A stretch of 64,000 bases of DNA from Methylobacterium gnaphalii (GTDB lineage: Bacteria; Pseudomonadota; Alphaproteobacteria; Rhizobiales; Beijerinckiaceae): the NCBI RefSeq assembly GCF_007992215.1, contig NZ_BJZV01000012.1, forward strand, positions 1-64,000. The letters run 5' to 3'. The notes beneath the pieces are model-generated. The model did no database searches and was not told the origin of the DNA. It worked only from the letters and a program-made list of their open reading frames with translations. Below, piece after piece: positions 1 through 9,332 of this stretch (the first letter of the stretch is position 1; each line of letters begins with the position of its first letter). A program made the translations under genes and the position numbers.

Positions 1-275
1 GCCACAGGTCCATAACAGCCTCTAGACACGGGCGCCGAATCTGTGAGCCTCGTGTGCTGCCTCCGCAATATAGGCCGCCGTAATCAGCAGCTTCGACAGC
101 ATGCAGTTGCCGCGGGCGCAGTTCGTGCCCCCTTGGCCCCCGCTTAATCAGGTCGATCTCGCGCCGGTACCGAGGTGGCCCTTTACCGTGAAGCCTGCTT
201 TGCCAGCCTAGATCACCGCGACGTCACCGATGATGTCTCGCATCGGCGTCAACCAGACGCCACATGCAGGTCGCC
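1..275. other. gene-poor stretch downstream of eutC
   Basis: No convincing gene is seen here. A 26-codon reading frame runs on the minus strand from an ATG at 102 to a TAG at 22-24 and ends in a helix-like Ala/His-rich tail (AYIAEAAHEAHRFGARV). It lacks a good ribosome site and could be the tail of a decayed gene. Close to the eutC stop, CCGATG (227-232) pairs with CATCGG (241-246) around an 8-base loop, with GACG/CGTC flanking. This may be a weak end-of-operon hairpin, but it has no T run on the minus strand. Confidence 0.3.
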
Positions 276-1055
276 TCAACGGGGACTGTCAATTTCTGCC
301 TGCATCTCGGGCGCCTCAAGCGCCGCGTCGCTCTCGTCTTTGAGGTTTACGCCGGTCAGCCCGCGCGTCAGGGCCTGCTCGATCAGCCAGTGGAGCTTGA
401 ACGCGGCCAGCTCGTAAGAGAGTCCGGCCGGACGAATGTTCGAGATGCAATTGCGCTCCGCATCCGAGCGCCCGTGACGCGGAGCGAAGGTGAGGTAAAC
501 GCCGAGGCTGTCGGGCGACGAGAGCCCCGGCCGCTCTCCGATCAACACGGCCACGGCACGTGCCTTCAAGAATTCGCCGACGGCATCGCCCAGAGCGACC
601 CGCGCCTGAAGCGCGATCACGACCGGCGCGAGGCTCCAGCCAGATTTCTGGACGAGCGGCTTCAGAGCCACCAGCAGCGCCGCCGCCCCCTCATGGACCG
701 CGCGAGCCGAGAGGCCATCCGCCACCACGATGGCGAGATCAACAGGCTCGCCTGCGGCCTGCTTCAGCGCGGCCTCGCTTACCTCAGAGAGCCGGCGGCC
801 GTGATCGGGACGCCGCAGATAAGCCGCACGGTCGGCGGCCTGTGATGCGACGGTGAGCGAGGAGAACCCCAATCCCTCGATCGCGGCGACGACGGCGACG
901 GCATCGAGCGGCGCGTGGACGGCGTCGCGGGCTTGGGCATGGGCGAGACCGAAGCTCAGGACTTCACGTGTCGGAAGCCCCGCGCCGGCGCGACCGAGGC
1001 CGATCCGGGCCGGCGTCAGCCGGGACAACCGCCTCCAGAGATCCTCGTCGCTCAC
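276..1055 (-). CDS. eutC: ethanolamine ammonia-lyase small subunit EutC
   Basis: Small subunit of adenosylcobalamin-dependent ethanolamine ammonia-lyase, which converts ethanolamine to acetaldehyde and ammonia in the cytoplasm. The 259 residues carry the family signatures LTPARIGLGRAG (13-24), RPDHGRRL (82-89), a GERPGLSSPDSLGVY stretch near 173-187 and ISNIRPAGLSYELAA near 204-218. The length is slightly under the enterobacterial protein, whose N-terminus is longer. The start is a GTG that overlaps the eutB stop as GTGA, so the subunits are translationally coupled. No eutE, eutD, reactivase EutA or microcompartment shell genes are visible nearby, so acetaldehyde must be handled elsewhere. 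The enzyme needs B12; bluB for its lower ligand lies at 43.2 kb in this window. Confidence 0.96.
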   Translation of the reverse strand: MSDEDLWRRLSRLTPARIGLGRAGAGLPTREVLSFGLAHAQARDAVHAPLDAVAVVAAIEGLGFSSLTVASQAADRAAYLRRPDHGRRLSEVSEAALKQAAGEPVDLAIVVADGLSARAVHEGAAALLVALKPLVQKSGWSLAPVVIALQARVALGDAVGEFLKARAVAVLIGERPGLSSPDSLGVYLTFAPRHGRSDAERNCISNIRPAGLSYELAAFKLHWLIEQALTRGLTGVNLKDESDAALEAPEMQAEIDSPR

Positions 1056-2434
1056 GCGGCAAGATCCGGTGCAGCAGTGAGCAGCGCGGTGCCTGCCCCA
1101 CCAGGCAGCAAGGTGCCCTGCCCGTCCGTCAGGCCGATGCTTTGGAGCCAGGCCTCGAATTCGGGAGCGCGTTTGAGACCAAGAACTTCGCGCACATAGA
1201 GTGCATCGTGGAACGAGGTGGACTGATAGTTCAGCATCACGTCGTCGGCGCCGGGCACGCCCATGATGTAGGTGCAGCCAGCCGCACCAAGCAGTGTCAG
1301 CAGCGTGTCCATGTCGTCCTGATCGGCCTCGGCGTGGTTGGTGTAGCAGACGTCAACGCCGAGAGGCACGCCCATGAGCTTGCCGCAGAAATGGTCTTCC
1401 AGCCCAGCTCGGATGATCTCCTTGCCATCGTAGAGATATTCGGGGCCGATGAAGCCGACGACGGTGTTGACCAGAAGCGGCCGGTAGACGCGAGCCACGG
1501 CATAGGCCCGCGCCTCCAGTGTCTGCTGGTCGATGCCGTGATGCGCATCGGCCGAGAGCGCCGAGCCCTGGCCGGTCTCGAAATACATGACGTTGTCGCC
1601 GAGCGTCCCGCGCTTCAATGCTAGGGCCGCCTCGTGCGCCTCCTTGAGGAGCGGCAGCGTCACGCCGAAACTCGCATTGGCGGCCTGCGTGCCTGCGATC
1701 GACTGGAAGACGAGGTCCACCGGCAGGCCGCGATTCATCGCGTCGAGGGTGGTGGTGACGTGGGTGAGCACGCAGCACTGCGTCGGGATGGCGAGCCGCT
1801 GGATCACATCGTCGAGCAGGCGCAGCAGATCTGACAGCGTGCGGATCGAATCCGAGGCCGGGTTGATGCCGATGACCGCATCGCCACAGCCATAGGACAG
1901 CCCGTCGAGGATCGATGCGGTGATGCCTTTCGGATCGTCCGTCGGATGGTTCGGCTGCAGCCGCACCGCCAGCGTGCCTGGCAGGCCGATCGTGTTGCGG
2001 AACTTGGTGACGACCCGGCATTTGCGCGCGACGAGGATCAGATCCTGGTTGCGCATGATCTTGGAGACCGCCGCCGCGATCTCCGGCGTCACGGCCGGCG
2101 CGATGCGGGCGAGCGTCTCGGGCGAGGCCGTGAGCAGGAACTCCCGGAAATCGCCGACGGTGAGATGGGCGATCTCGGCGAAGGCAGCCTGATTGTGCGT
2201 GTCGAGGATCAGCCGGGTGACGTCGTCGTCCTCGTACGCGATCAGCGGCTGCGCCAGGATCTGTGAGAGCGGTACCTCGGCGAGGCACCAGCGCGCCGCC
2301 ATGTTTTCTTCCGCCGACTCCGCCGCGATGCCGGCCAGCCTGTCGCCGGAACGAACGGGCGTCGCCTTGGCCATGAGCGTGGCGAGGTCGCCGAAGACAT
2401 GCGTGCGCGGGCCGACGACGTGGCGAAAAACCAT
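1052..2434 (-). CDS. eutB: ethanolamine ammonia-lyase large subunit EutB
   Basis: Large catalytic subunit (460 residues; enterobacterial EutB is about 453) forming the TIM barrel that binds ethanolamine and cobalamin. Recognisable EutB blocks include MRNQDLILVARKCRV, TIGLPGTLAVRLQPNHP, GYGCGDAVIGINPASDS-like text (here SYGCGDAVIGINPASDS), YFETGQGSALSADAHHG and DVCYTNHAEADQDDMD. The ATG at 2434 is chosen because CAGGAG sits 7-8 bases upstream and the length then matches the family; the frame stays open further upstream but would overlap lutC. It follows lutC by 68 bases on the same strand and overlaps eutC by 4 bases, suggesting one lut-eut transcription unit. No cobalamin riboswitch fits in the short gap. 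Confidence 0.96.
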   Translation of the reverse strand: MVFRHVVGPRTHVFGDLATLMAKATPVRSGDRLAGIAAESAEENMAARWCLAEVPLSQILAQPLIAYEDDDVTRLILDTHNQAAFAEIAHLTVGDFREFLLTASPETLARIAPAVTPEIAAAVSKIMRNQDLILVARKCRVVTKFRNTIGLPGTLAVRLQPNHPTDDPKGITASILDGLSYGCGDAVIGINPASDSIRTLSDLLRLLDDVIQRLAIPTQCCVLTHVTTTLDAMNRGLPVDLVFQSIAGTQAANASFGVTLPLLKEAHEAALALKRGTLGDNVMYFETGQGSALSADAHHGIDQQTLEARAYAVARVYRPLLVNTVVGFIGPEYLYDGKEIIRAGLEDHFCGKLMGVPLGVDVCYTNHAEADQDDMDTLLTLLGAAGCTYIMGVPGADDVMLNYQSTSFHDALYVREVLGLKRAPEFEAWLQSIGLTDGQGTLLPGGAGTALLTAAPDLAA

Positions 2435-2502
2435 CCGGTGTCTCCTGACATCACCGGCCGGCAGGATGCCAGGATTGGGCCAGCTGTCGAGCCTCGCCCG
2501 CC

Positions 2503-3093
2503 TCAGCGCGGCAGCATCACCACGGTCAGCGAGCGCACGCCCTGCGCGCCATGGATCAGCACGCCCTCGATATCCGCCGTGGCCGACGGCCCGGTATGGA
2601 GCACGGCATAGGCGGAGCGACCGAATTCCGGCCGGCGGTAGGCGGACTGCACCGTGTCGACGAGATCGGCCGGGTCGAGCAGTACGATGAGGTGCTGGGC
2701 GAGATAGGCGACTGAGTTCACGATTAGCTCGGCCTGCGTGAACAGCACGGAGCCCGACTCCGCGATCCCGAAGGCGGCGCGCACTACGGCGATGTCGACG
2801 TCCTCGAGATCGCCGGGCTTTGCGACCGACGTGAGGTCGCGGTTGCCCGCGACCTCGGGCACCGCCGAGGCGAAGATTTTCGCGCCGGCAAGACGCTCGC
2901 GGATGCCGGCCAGCGGGTCGTTGCCCTCGGCAACCGGTTCGATCCGGCCGCCCATGCGCTTCAGCCGCTCGCCGAACTCGGCGACGAGATCCTCGCCGAC
3001 CAGCGGCGCGAAGGCCGGGATCGGCGGCAGCGGAAAATCGCCCTTCGGCCGGTTTGCCCGGATGGCGGTAAGCGTCGCCTCGCGGCTCGTCAT
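2503..3093 (-). CDS. lutC: lactate utilization protein LutC
   Basis: LUD-domain subunit of the LutABC L-lactate dehydrogenase complex, which oxidises L-lactate to pyruvate. The 196 residues contain the LutC blocks AAFGIAESGSVLF (about 107-119), LAQHLIVLLDPADLV and a C-terminal GPSATADIEGVLIHGAQG, the usual signature of the YkgG/LutC family. The start ATG (3091-3093) overlaps the lutB stop as ATGA, so it is coupled to lutB. It is the last gene of the lutA-lutB-lutC run and is followed by eutBC. Functional assignment rests on domain signature plus the conserved three-gene order. Confidence 0.94.
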   Translation of the reverse strand: MTSREATLTAIRANRPKGDFPLPPIPAFAPLVGEDLVAEFGERLKRMGGRIEPVAEGNDPLAGIRERLAGAKIFASAVPEVAGNRDLTSVAKPGDLEDVDIAVVRAAFGIAESGSVLFTQAELIVNSVAYLAQHLIVLLDPADLVDTVQSAYRRPEFGRSAYAVLHTGPSATADIEGVLIHGAQGVRSLTVVMLPR

Positions 3094-4655
3094 TTCGCGC
3101 CATCCTTCATGCGGTTTTGCTTGTACCAGGCGTGAAAGCTCTGCTTGGGCGCCTCTGGCATCTCGCGCTTCTTCCCCCAGGTGTTGACCGGGTTGTAGAC
3201 GGCGAAGCGCGGCAGCGCCTTCAGCGCGGAATCCGCGGCGCCGATTGCGGCGCGGTAGGCGGCCGGGCGGCTCAGCACGGCGCCGGCAGCCTTCATCATG
3301 CCCTGCTTGAGCAGCGGGATCTGGTGCTCCTCCGCCAGCACCTTGCGCCAAGCGAAGATCTGCTCGTGGATGTTGATCTTCACTGGGCAGACATTGGTGC
3401 AGGAGCCGTTCATCGTTGAGGAGAACGGCAGGGTTGAATACTTTCGCTTGTTGAAGGTTGGGTCGATGATCAGCCCGATCGGCCCGGAATAGGTCGCGCC
3501 GTAGGAGAGCCCGCCCGAGCGCCGGTAGACCGGGCACGTGTTCATGCAGGCGCCGCAGCGGATGCATTTCAGCGAGGTCCAGAATTCTTCCATCCCGAGC
3601 CGGGCGGAGCGGCCGTTATCGACCAGGACCATATGCATCTCGGTGCCCTTTCGTGGCGCACGGAAATGCGAGGTGTACTGGGTGATGGTCGAGCCGAGCG
3701 CCGACCGCGCCAGCACGCGGATGAACACGCCGAGATGCTCGATCCGCGGAATCAGCTTCTCGATGCCGATGGAGTGAATCTGCAGCTTCGGGACATTGCC
3801 GGAGAGATCGGCATTGCCCTCGTTGGTGCAGGTGACGACGGTGCCGGTCTCGGCGATGGCGAAGTTGCAGCCGGTCATGCCGGCATCGGCTTGCAAAATC
3901 AGCGGGCGCGTCGTCACGCGCTGGCTCTCAGCGAGGTAATGCGCGTCGTCGTTGGTCGGGTCGGTGCCGAGGGTGCGGGCGAAGACCTCGGCGACGTCGA
4001 TGCGAGTCTTGTGGACTGCAGGCATCACCACGTGGCTCGGCTCCTCCTCGTCGAGCTGCTGAATGCGCTCGCCGAGATCGGTCTCGATGATGTCGATGCC
4101 GTTGGCCGCCATATAGTGGCGAAAACCGCACTCTTCGGTGAGCATCGACTTCGACTTGATCAGCGTCTTGGCGCCGTGGTCTAGCAGGATGCCGTGGACG
4201 ATGCGGTTGTGCTCGGCCCCGTCCGCCGCCCAGTGGACATGGACGCCGTTCGCCTTAGCTGCCGCCTCGAACTGTTCGAGGTAGGCGTCGAGGTTGGCCA
4301 GCGTGTGCGTCTTGATCTGCGAGGCGAGTTCGCGAAGTTCTTCCCATTCCGGAATCGCCTGAGTGGCGGCGTCACGCTTCTTACGGACGTCCCAGAGTCG
4401 AGCGTCGTGCGCGGCCTGGTGCAGCGGCGCGGCGATGAAGCGCTCGGCTGCCTCGGCCTGGTCGATCGGCTTGTTGCCGCGTATCTTGGCGCCGCGGGGC
4501 TGGGCCTCCCGAACAGCCGGCGCACGCACAGGCTTCGAGGCGCCCTCTGCGTGGTGCAAACGCTGACCATCCTGGCCACGTTCACTCTCGTCGTCGGGCG
4601 GCCGGACCTGCGGGTGGAGCGGGTCATCCTGGGAACGCATGCCTTCGGCGCTCAT
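3090..4655 (-). CDS. lutB: iron-sulfur subunit LutB of lactate oxidation complex
   Basis: LUD domain fused to a ferredoxin-like domain; with LutA and LutC it oxidises L-lactate and passes electrons to the respiratory chain. Of 521 residues, about 75-320 are LUD-like (GMTGCNFAIAETGTVV, CTNEGNADL). The cluster-binding part begins with CIRCGACMNTCP (Cys 364, 367, 370, 374) and continues with SCTNVCPVKINIHEQ (Cys 419, 423). The first 60 or so residues are hydrophilic, charged and unlike the usual LutB N-terminus, so a later start is possible although no internal ATG is well placed. The start overlaps the lutA stop by ATGA. The C-terminal region matches the LutB tail (WGKKREMPEAPKQSF). Confidence 0.94.
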   Translation of the reverse strand: MSAEGMRSQDDPLHPQVRPPDDESERGQDGQRLHHAEGASKPVRAPAVREAQPRGAKIRGNKPIDQAEAAERFIAAPLHQAAHDARLWDVRKKRDAATQAIPEWEELRELASQIKTHTLANLDAYLEQFEAAAKANGVHVHWAADGAEHNRIVHGILLDHGAKTLIKSKSMLTEECGFRHYMAANGIDIIETDLGERIQQLDEEEPSHVVMPAVHKTRIDVAEVFARTLGTDPTNDDAHYLAESQRVTTRPLILQADAGMTGCNFAIAETGTVVTCTNEGNADLSGNVPKLQIHSIGIEKLIPRIEHLGVFIRVLARSALGSTITQYTSHFRAPRKGTEMHMVLVDNGRSARLGMEEFWTSLKCIRCGACMNTCPVYRRSGGLSYGATYSGPIGLIIDPTFNKRKYSTLPFSSTMNGSCTNVCPVKINIHEQIFAWRKVLAEEHQIPLLKQGMMKAAGAVLSRPAAYRAAIGAADSALKALPRFAVYNPVNTWGKKREMPEAPKQSFHAWYKQNRMKDGAK

Positions 4656-5395
4656 GCGGCGGCTCCGTTCAGCACCTGTGCGATGTGAATATACTTCGTC
4701 GGCAGGCCAAGCCGCTCAGCGCAGCCCTTCTGGTGCATCAGGCAGGAGGAATCGGCGGAGACGACGTAGTCTGCGCCGGCTTTGGACTGATCGGTGACCT
4801 TGTCGTATCCCATCTTGGCCGAGACGGCGGGCTCAAACACCGAGAAGGTTCCACCGAAGCCACAGCACTCGTCGGGCCGGGCGAGATCCACGATCTCGAT
4901 GCCTTTCACCTTCTTCAGGAGGTCGAGAGGCTTGGAAAAGAACGGTTTGTTCAGCTCGGACGGGCGGGCGTGGTGGATGCCGCGCAATGCATTGCAGTTG
5001 TTGTGATACGCGACCCTGTGCGGAAACTCGGCCCAGGGTAATTCCTCAATTTTCAGGATGTCGTGCAGGAACTCGACCAGTTCGAAGGTCCTGGCCCGAA
5101 CTGCCTTCACCTCGTCCGTCTGCGGTATAGCGGTGAGGTGCTCACGGACCTGATGCACGCAGGAGCCAGACGGCGCTACGATATAGTCGAACGCCGAAAA
5201 ATTCTTCACGAACAGGGCTTCGGTCGCAGCGGCCTCGGCATGACATCCAGTGTTCGTCATAGGCTGGCCGCAGCAGGTCTGGTCGTAGGGGTATTCGACC
5301 TTGAGGCCGAGGCGCTCCAGCAACTCCAGCGCGGCGATACCTACCTCGGGCTCGAAAGCATCGACGTAACAGGGGACGAACAGCCCGACGCGCAT
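4652..5395 (-). CDS. lutA: Fe-S oxidoreductase LutA
   Basis: First gene of the lut operon, a 247-residue protein with the duplicated cysteine-rich (CCG) domain of LutA/YkgE, related to heterodisulfide reductase and glycolate oxidase iron-sulfur subunits. Two CCG motifs are visible: QTCCGQP (Cys 41-42) and DECCGFGG (Cys 177-178), with additional Cys at CYVDAFEP, SGSCVHQV and HNNCNALRG as usual for the family. It is translationally coupled to lutB by an ATGA overlap. It lies 113 bases downstream of the TPP-enzyme gene on the same strand, so the lactate-to-pyruvate step and a pyruvate-using enzyme may be co-expressed. Confidence 0.95.
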   Translation of the reverse strand: MRVGLFVPCYVDAFEPEVGIAALELLERLGLKVEYPYDQTCCGQPMTNTGCHAEAAATEALFVKNFSAFDYIVAPSGSCVHQVREHLTAIPQTDEVKAVRARTFELVEFLHDILKIEELPWAEFPHRVAYHNNCNALRGIHHARPSELNKPFFSKPLDLLKKVKGIEIVDLARPDECCGFGGTFSVFEPAVSAKMGYDKVTDQSKAGADYVVSADSSCLMHQKGCAERLGLPTKYIHIAQVLNGAAA

Positions 5396-5508
5396 GGGTT
5401 TTCCGGCTCGATTGTGGTCCGAGGCTCAGCGTCGTCATCCCGAGCCGCACAGCGGAGCCCGGAACGACGTCGCGTGCGGTAGACTGGAACCTTTGTAACC
5501 TGGGCGAT

Positions 5509-7269
5509 CTAGCGCAGCAGGTTCGTCTTGGCGAGATCGAGAACGGAATCGCCGCGGCCACTCATCACGGCGCGCAGGACATAGAGGCTGAACCCCCTTA
5601 CCTGTTGCCCATCGATTTTGGGAGGCATCGACAGTTCGTTCCGGGCCACGACCACATCCAGTAGGGCTGGCCCGTCATGCGCGAACACGTCGCGTGCTGC
5701 AGCTTCGAGTTCGCCAGGTTCTTCGACCCGCACGCCGTGGACGCCGACGGCTCGCGCCACCGCCGCGAAATCCGGGTTCTCGAGCCCGACGCCTGTCTCG
5801 ATGTAGCCGGCAGCCTTCATCTCCATTTCGACGAAGCCGAGCGAGCCATTGTTGAACACGACGATCTTGGCCGGAAGCTCCTCCTGGCGCAGCGTCAGCA
5901 GGTCACCCATCAGCATGGCGAAGCCGCCATCGCCCGAGAGCGAGACCACCTGCCGATTGCGGTCAGCCGCCTGCGCGCCAATCGACTGCGCCATGGCGTT
6001 CGCCATCGAGCCATGCACCCAGGAGCCTAGCAGGCGGCGCCGTCCATTCATCTTGAGATAGCGCGCTGCCCAAATCGTCGGCGTGCCGACATCAGCCGTG
6101 AACACCGCATCATCCGCCGCGACATCGCTGACGACCTTTGCGACATATTGCGGATGGATGATCGGCTTGTCGCGCTTCAACCCAAGCCAGCCGCGCACGG
6201 GCTTCGGCGTCGCGAGCTCGTCGAGTCCTTCGCGGGCCTTCTCGTAGTGCCTCAGACTATCGTCGAGGAATGAGCGATCGGTCTTTCCGCGCAGCTTCGG
6301 CAGCAACGCGTTGATCGTGGCGCCGACATCGCCGACGAGGGCGAGATCGAGCTTGCAGCGCCGCCCGAGATTTTCTGGCCGGATGTCGACCTGCGCAATC
6401 TTGGCGTCGCCCGGGTAGAACTGACGGTAGGGAAAGTCAGTGCCGAGCATCAGAAGTACGTCGCAGCTCATCATCGCGGCGTAGCCTGAGGAGAACCCGA
6501 TCAGCCCGGTCATGCCGACATCGTAGGGATTGTCGTATTCCACGTGCTCCTTGCCGCCGAGCGCGTGCACGATCGGGCTTTTCAGCCTCTCGGCGAGGCG
6601 CAGCAGACCGCCATGCACCCCCGCGCATCCGCGCCCACACAGCAGCGTCACGCGCGACGAACCGTTCAGAAGCTCGGCCAGAGCATCGAGATCTGGCTCG
6701 GCCGGACGAACCACCGGCTTGCGTGGGATCAGGCCGGCAACAGACGCGACACCGCGTGCAGGCGCGTCGGCCATGGCCACGTCGCCGGGGATGACGATGA
6801 CCGCGACGCCGCTCTGGCCGACGGCGGCGCGGATCGCGGCTTCGATCACTTGCGGAAGCTGGGATGCGTCGGAAACCAGCTCGCAATAGTGGCTGCACTC
6901 GCGGAACAGATTCTGCGGGTGTGTCTCTTGGAAATAGCCTGAGCCGATCTCTGCCGAGGGGATATGCGCCGCGATGGCAAGCACCGGCACCCGGGTGCGA
7001 TGGCAGTCGAAAAGTCCGTTGATCAGGTGGAGGTTGCCCGGGCCACACGACCCTGCACAAACCGCCAGTTTGCCGGTGACCTGGCTTTCGGCACCGGCAG
7101 CGAATGCCGCGACTTCCTCGTGCCTGACATGGACCCAGTCGATGCCCTCGCGGGTCCGGATCGACTCCGTGATCGCATTCAGGCTGTCGCCGACGAGGCC
7201 ATAGACTCGTTCGATGCCGGCCTGAACGAGAGTCTCGACGAAGAAGTCGGCGACGTTGTTGATGGCCAT
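5509..7269 (-). CDS. thiamine pyrophosphate enzyme, pyruvate oxidase/dehydrogenase (PoxB-like)
   Basis: A 586-residue member of the acetolactate synthase/pyruvate oxidase superfamily. The N-terminal domain has the catalytic Glu in VRHEEVAAF (Glu 51); the C-terminal domain has the TPP/Mg motif GDGGF (446-450), closed about 25 residues later by FNNGSLGF. Length and the [22 protein letters not shown] central domain fit ubiquinone-linked pyruvate dehydrogenase (PoxB) and its alphaproteobacterial relatives, but the exact substrate is not proven by sequence. The ATG at 7269 is favoured by CAGGAG 8 bases upstream; an in-frame start 20 codons earlier lacks this. Position upstream of lutABC suggests it uses pyruvate made from lactate, yielding acetate and CO2. 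Confidence 0.85.
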   Translation of the reverse strand: MAINNVADFFVETLVQAGIERVYGLVGDSLNAITESIRTREGIDWVHVRHEEVAAFAAGAESQVTGKLAVCAGSCGPGNLHLINGLFDCHRTRVPVLAIAAHIPSAEIGSGYFQETHPQNLFRECSHYCELVSDASQLPQVIEAAIRAAVGQSGVAVIVIPGDVAMADAPARGVASVAGLIPRKPVVRPAEPDLDALAELLNGSSRVTLLCGRGCAGVHGGLLRLAERLKSPIVHALGGKEHVEYDNPYDVGMTGLIGFSSGYAAMMSCDVLLMLGTDFPYRQFYPGDAKIAQVDIRPENLGRRCKLDLALVGDVGATINALLPKLRGKTDRSFLDDSLRHYEKAREGLDELATPKPVRGWLGLKRDKPIIHPQYVAKVVSDVAADDAVFTADVGTPTIWAARYLKMNGRRRLLGSWVHGSMANAMAQSIGAQAADRNRQVVSLSGDGGFAMLMGDLLTLRQEELPAKIVVFNNGSLGFVEMEMKAAGYIETGVGLENPDFAAVARAVGVHGVRVEEPGELEAAARDVFAHDGPALLDVVVARNELSMPPKIDGQQVRGFSLYVLRAVMSGRGDSVLDLAKTNLLR

Positions 7270-7349
7270 CGGTCCGGCTCCTGCTGCTTGGAGCCTGAAC
7301 AGCCGAGGCGCCGGGGTGTTCCGCGCCAACTGATGCGATGGGCGCGGGA

Positions 7350-7949
7350 TCAGTCCGGAATATCAGTATGCCGCGGCGCCACCACCGCGAAGAGGTCGCC
7401 GAGCGCTGCGAGGCTTGCTGCCTGCAGAGCTTCAGCCTTCACGACGGATCCGTCGGCCGAAGGCAGATCCCGTGTCGCCGTAGCGGCGGCCACGACGGTT
7501 GGCGAGAAACCAAGATTGAAGGCCCCACGCGCGGTCGAGTTCACGCACATATGCGTCATGAACCCGGTGATGATCAGGTTCTTTACGCTGGCCGTCTCCA
7601 GCCGCGCCTGTAGGTCGGTGCCGACAAAGGAACTCGGATAGCCTTTGGTGATTACCGGCTCGTCGCCCTGCGGTGCGACCTCATCACTGATCTGACCGAT
7701 CCGCGTCTCGACATCGTAGGGCGAGCCGGCCCCGGCATTGTGGCGGATGTGAAAGATCGGAATGCCGGCCTTGCGGGCGCGATCGAGCAGCGCCTTAGCC
7801 TCAATGATCGCCGGCTCGACGCCCGAGAGCTGCATCAAGCCTTCGCGATAGGTGTTCTGCAGATCAATCATCAGCAGCGCCGAGCCGCGCAACGGCGCCG
7901 GGTTCGGGCCGAGACCGGAGACATCGCGAAGAGTCTTGAGATCCGACAT
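7350..7949 (-). CDS. isochorismatase-family cysteine hydrolase
   Basis: A 199-residue alpha/beta hydrolase of the isochorismatase/nicotinamidase superfamily. The Asp-Lys-Cys catalytic triad is intact: Asp 29 in [10 protein letters not shown], Lys 102 in [10 protein letters not shown] and Cys 135 in [15 protein letters not shown]. The substrate cannot be told from sequence; family members hydrolyse isochorismate, nicotinamide, N-carbamoyl compounds and related amides. It is the most upstream gene of the minus-strand catabolic run, 80 bases before the TPP enzyme, and may share its transcript. A tRNA-Arg gene lies just upstream on the same strand. Confidence 0.85.
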   Translation of the reverse strand: MSDLKTLRDVSGLGPNPAPLRGSALLMIDLQNTYREGLMQLSGVEPAIIEAKALLDRARKAGIPIFHIRHNAGAGSPYDVETRIGQISDEVAPQGDEPVITKGYPSSFVGTDLQARLETASVKNLIITGFMTHMCVNSTARGAFNLGFSPTVVAAATATRDLPSADGSVVKAEALQAASLAALGDLFAVVAPRHTDIPD

Positions 7950-7990
7950 CGGCGGCCTTCCTTGCGGCGTTGTCTTGGCTTGAGAGGCAA

Positions 7991-8067
7991 TGGCGACCCC
8001 GGTTGGGTTCGAACCAACGACCTGCCGCTTAGAAGGCGGCTGCTCTATCCAGCTGAGCTACGGAGTC
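7991..8067 (-). tRNA. tRNA-Arg (anticodon TCT)
   Basis: Full 77-nt cloverleaf on the minus strand: acceptor GACTCCG pairs with CGGGGTC (one G-T pair), D arm GCTC/GAGC, anticodon stem GCCGC/GCGGC with loop CTTCTAA giving anticodon TCT, T arm GTTGG/CCAAC with TTCGAAC loop, discriminator G and an encoded CCA end. It reads AGA codons. Confidence 0.97.
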
Positions 8068-8221
8068 TGACATGCCCGAAAGGGCAGAAGCCACGCGGGG
8101 CTTTCTCGGTCAACCCTCCGAGCGGCCGCGCCTGCCTGCCTGCGAGAGCATCGCTCCGCACAGATGTTGATATGTCCGCGCACGTCTTACTCAAGCTTGG
8201 GGCACGCTGTACCAGCAGCGT

Positions 8222-9115
8222 GTGACCTCGCTACGGAACGGCTTCCACTACGCTCTCGGCCTCGCGGCGCTCGCTGCGGCGAGCCTGCGTCATCGCATCG
8301 GCGGCTATACGCGTCCGACGGACTTCTCACCGGATGACTGGCCGACGGCCGTCACGCATGTGCACGAGATCGTCGAGGATTGGCGCCGTCATCTCGCGGG
8401 CCAGGACGGCCAACCATACGGTCTGACAGGCCTCGACATCTTAGAGCTTGGTCCTGGCGCCACCCTCGGCACGGGCGTTCTGCTCGTAGGCCTCGGCGCC
8501 CGCTCCTACCGCGCCATCGACGCATTCGCCCTCGCAAAACGCACACCGTCCGAGTTCTATTGGGTGCTGACGCAGACCGTGCAGGGTCCTGAACTCGATC
8601 AGGCGCGGCTTCGTGATGCCGTCGATGGGCTGGTCAGCGGGCGATCGGACCCGATCACATACGTTGTCGATCCCAGCTTCGATATCGTGCACGGGGCCGC
8701 TGGTCGTTCGTTCGACCTCATCTTGAGCTCAGCGGCCTTCGAGCATTTCGATGATATCGAGCGTGTACTCGGCCAAGTGAGCGAAGTCGCCCGATCGGGT
8801 GCTATCTTCCTGGCAGGCATCGATTTTCAGACGCATACGCGGGGGGTTCGCGGGCGCGATCCTAACAGCATCTATCGGTTCTCGCCGGGCCTCTATCGGA
8901 GCCTGTCCTTCCCGGGCCAGCCGAACCGGCAGCGACCGGCCGACTACCTCCGGATTCTGGAAAAGTTCGGCTGGGCGGATGCCGAAATCCGTCCCGTCGA
9001 CGTCGCCGATCCGGGCTACATCGCCTGGAGCACATCGGGCCTCGACGCGAATTTCCAGAGTTCTTCCGCGGACATGCACGTCCTGACCGGCTTCGTCCGC
9101 GCCGTGAAACGATAA
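8222..9115 (+). CDS. class I SAM-dependent methyltransferase, EPS-locus associated
   Basis: A 297-residue protein with the Rossmann SAM-binding motif LDILELGPGATLGTG (71-85) and a later motif FDLILSSAAFEHFDDIERVL that resembles motifs II-III of class I methyltransferases acting on small molecules, sugars or proteins. It starts with GTG; no strong ribosome site is evident. It stands alone, 217 bases before the polysaccharide gene run, on the same strand. A role in methylating a sugar residue of the polysaccharide is an inference from position only. Confidence 0.75.
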   Translation: MTSLRNGFHYALGLAALAAASLRHRIGGYTRPTDFSPDDWPTAVTHVHEIVEDWRRHLAGQDGQPYGLTGLDILELGPGATLGTGVLLVGLGARSYRAIDAFALAKRTPSEFYWVLTQTVQGPELDQARLRDAVDGLVSGRSDPITYVVDPSFDIVHGAAGRSFDLILSSAAFEHFDDIERVLGQVSEVARSGAIFLAGIDFQTHTRGVRGRDPNSIYRFSPGLYRSLSFPGQPNRQRPADYLRILEKFGWADAEIRPVDVADPGYIAWSTSGLDANFQSSSADMHVLTGFVRAVKR

Positions 9116-9176
9116 ATCGCGGGAATCTTCCACAGCATTTAGTTAGATATGCTATGAAAGACCACGATTGGTTCTG

Positions 9177-9203
9177 TCGGTTTGTTAAATCTCGTCAGAC
9201 CGA
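9177..9203. promoter_or_regulatory. hairpin in low-GC leader before the polysaccharide operon
   Basis: The gap 9116-9332 is noticeably AT-richer than its surroundings and contains TCGGTTTG (9177-9184) pairing with CAGACCGA (9196-9203), one G-T pair, 11-base loop. No clear -35/-10 pair was recognised, but the operon promoter should lie in this gap. Confidence 0.3.
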
Positions 9204-9332
9204 TACGTCGAACTCTCAGATGGAAGTAAGAACTGCTTAAGTACGAAGATCGGGTATCGCGGCCTGCCCGGGGGTGAAAGAGCTGGGCATGTCGACTTAT
9301 CTGGCACGGCTTCCGACATCGCCGGCGGCGGG

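Noticed and set aside
2435-2502. Cobalamin riboswitch before eutB
   Set aside because: The 68-base gap is too short and lacks a recognisable B12 box; likewise none was recognised before bluB.
7991-8067. tRNA-Arg as an integration site for the neighbouring EPS locus
   Set aside because: The EPS genes lie on the 5' side of the tRNA and no integrase or direct repeat of the tRNA 3' end was seen.
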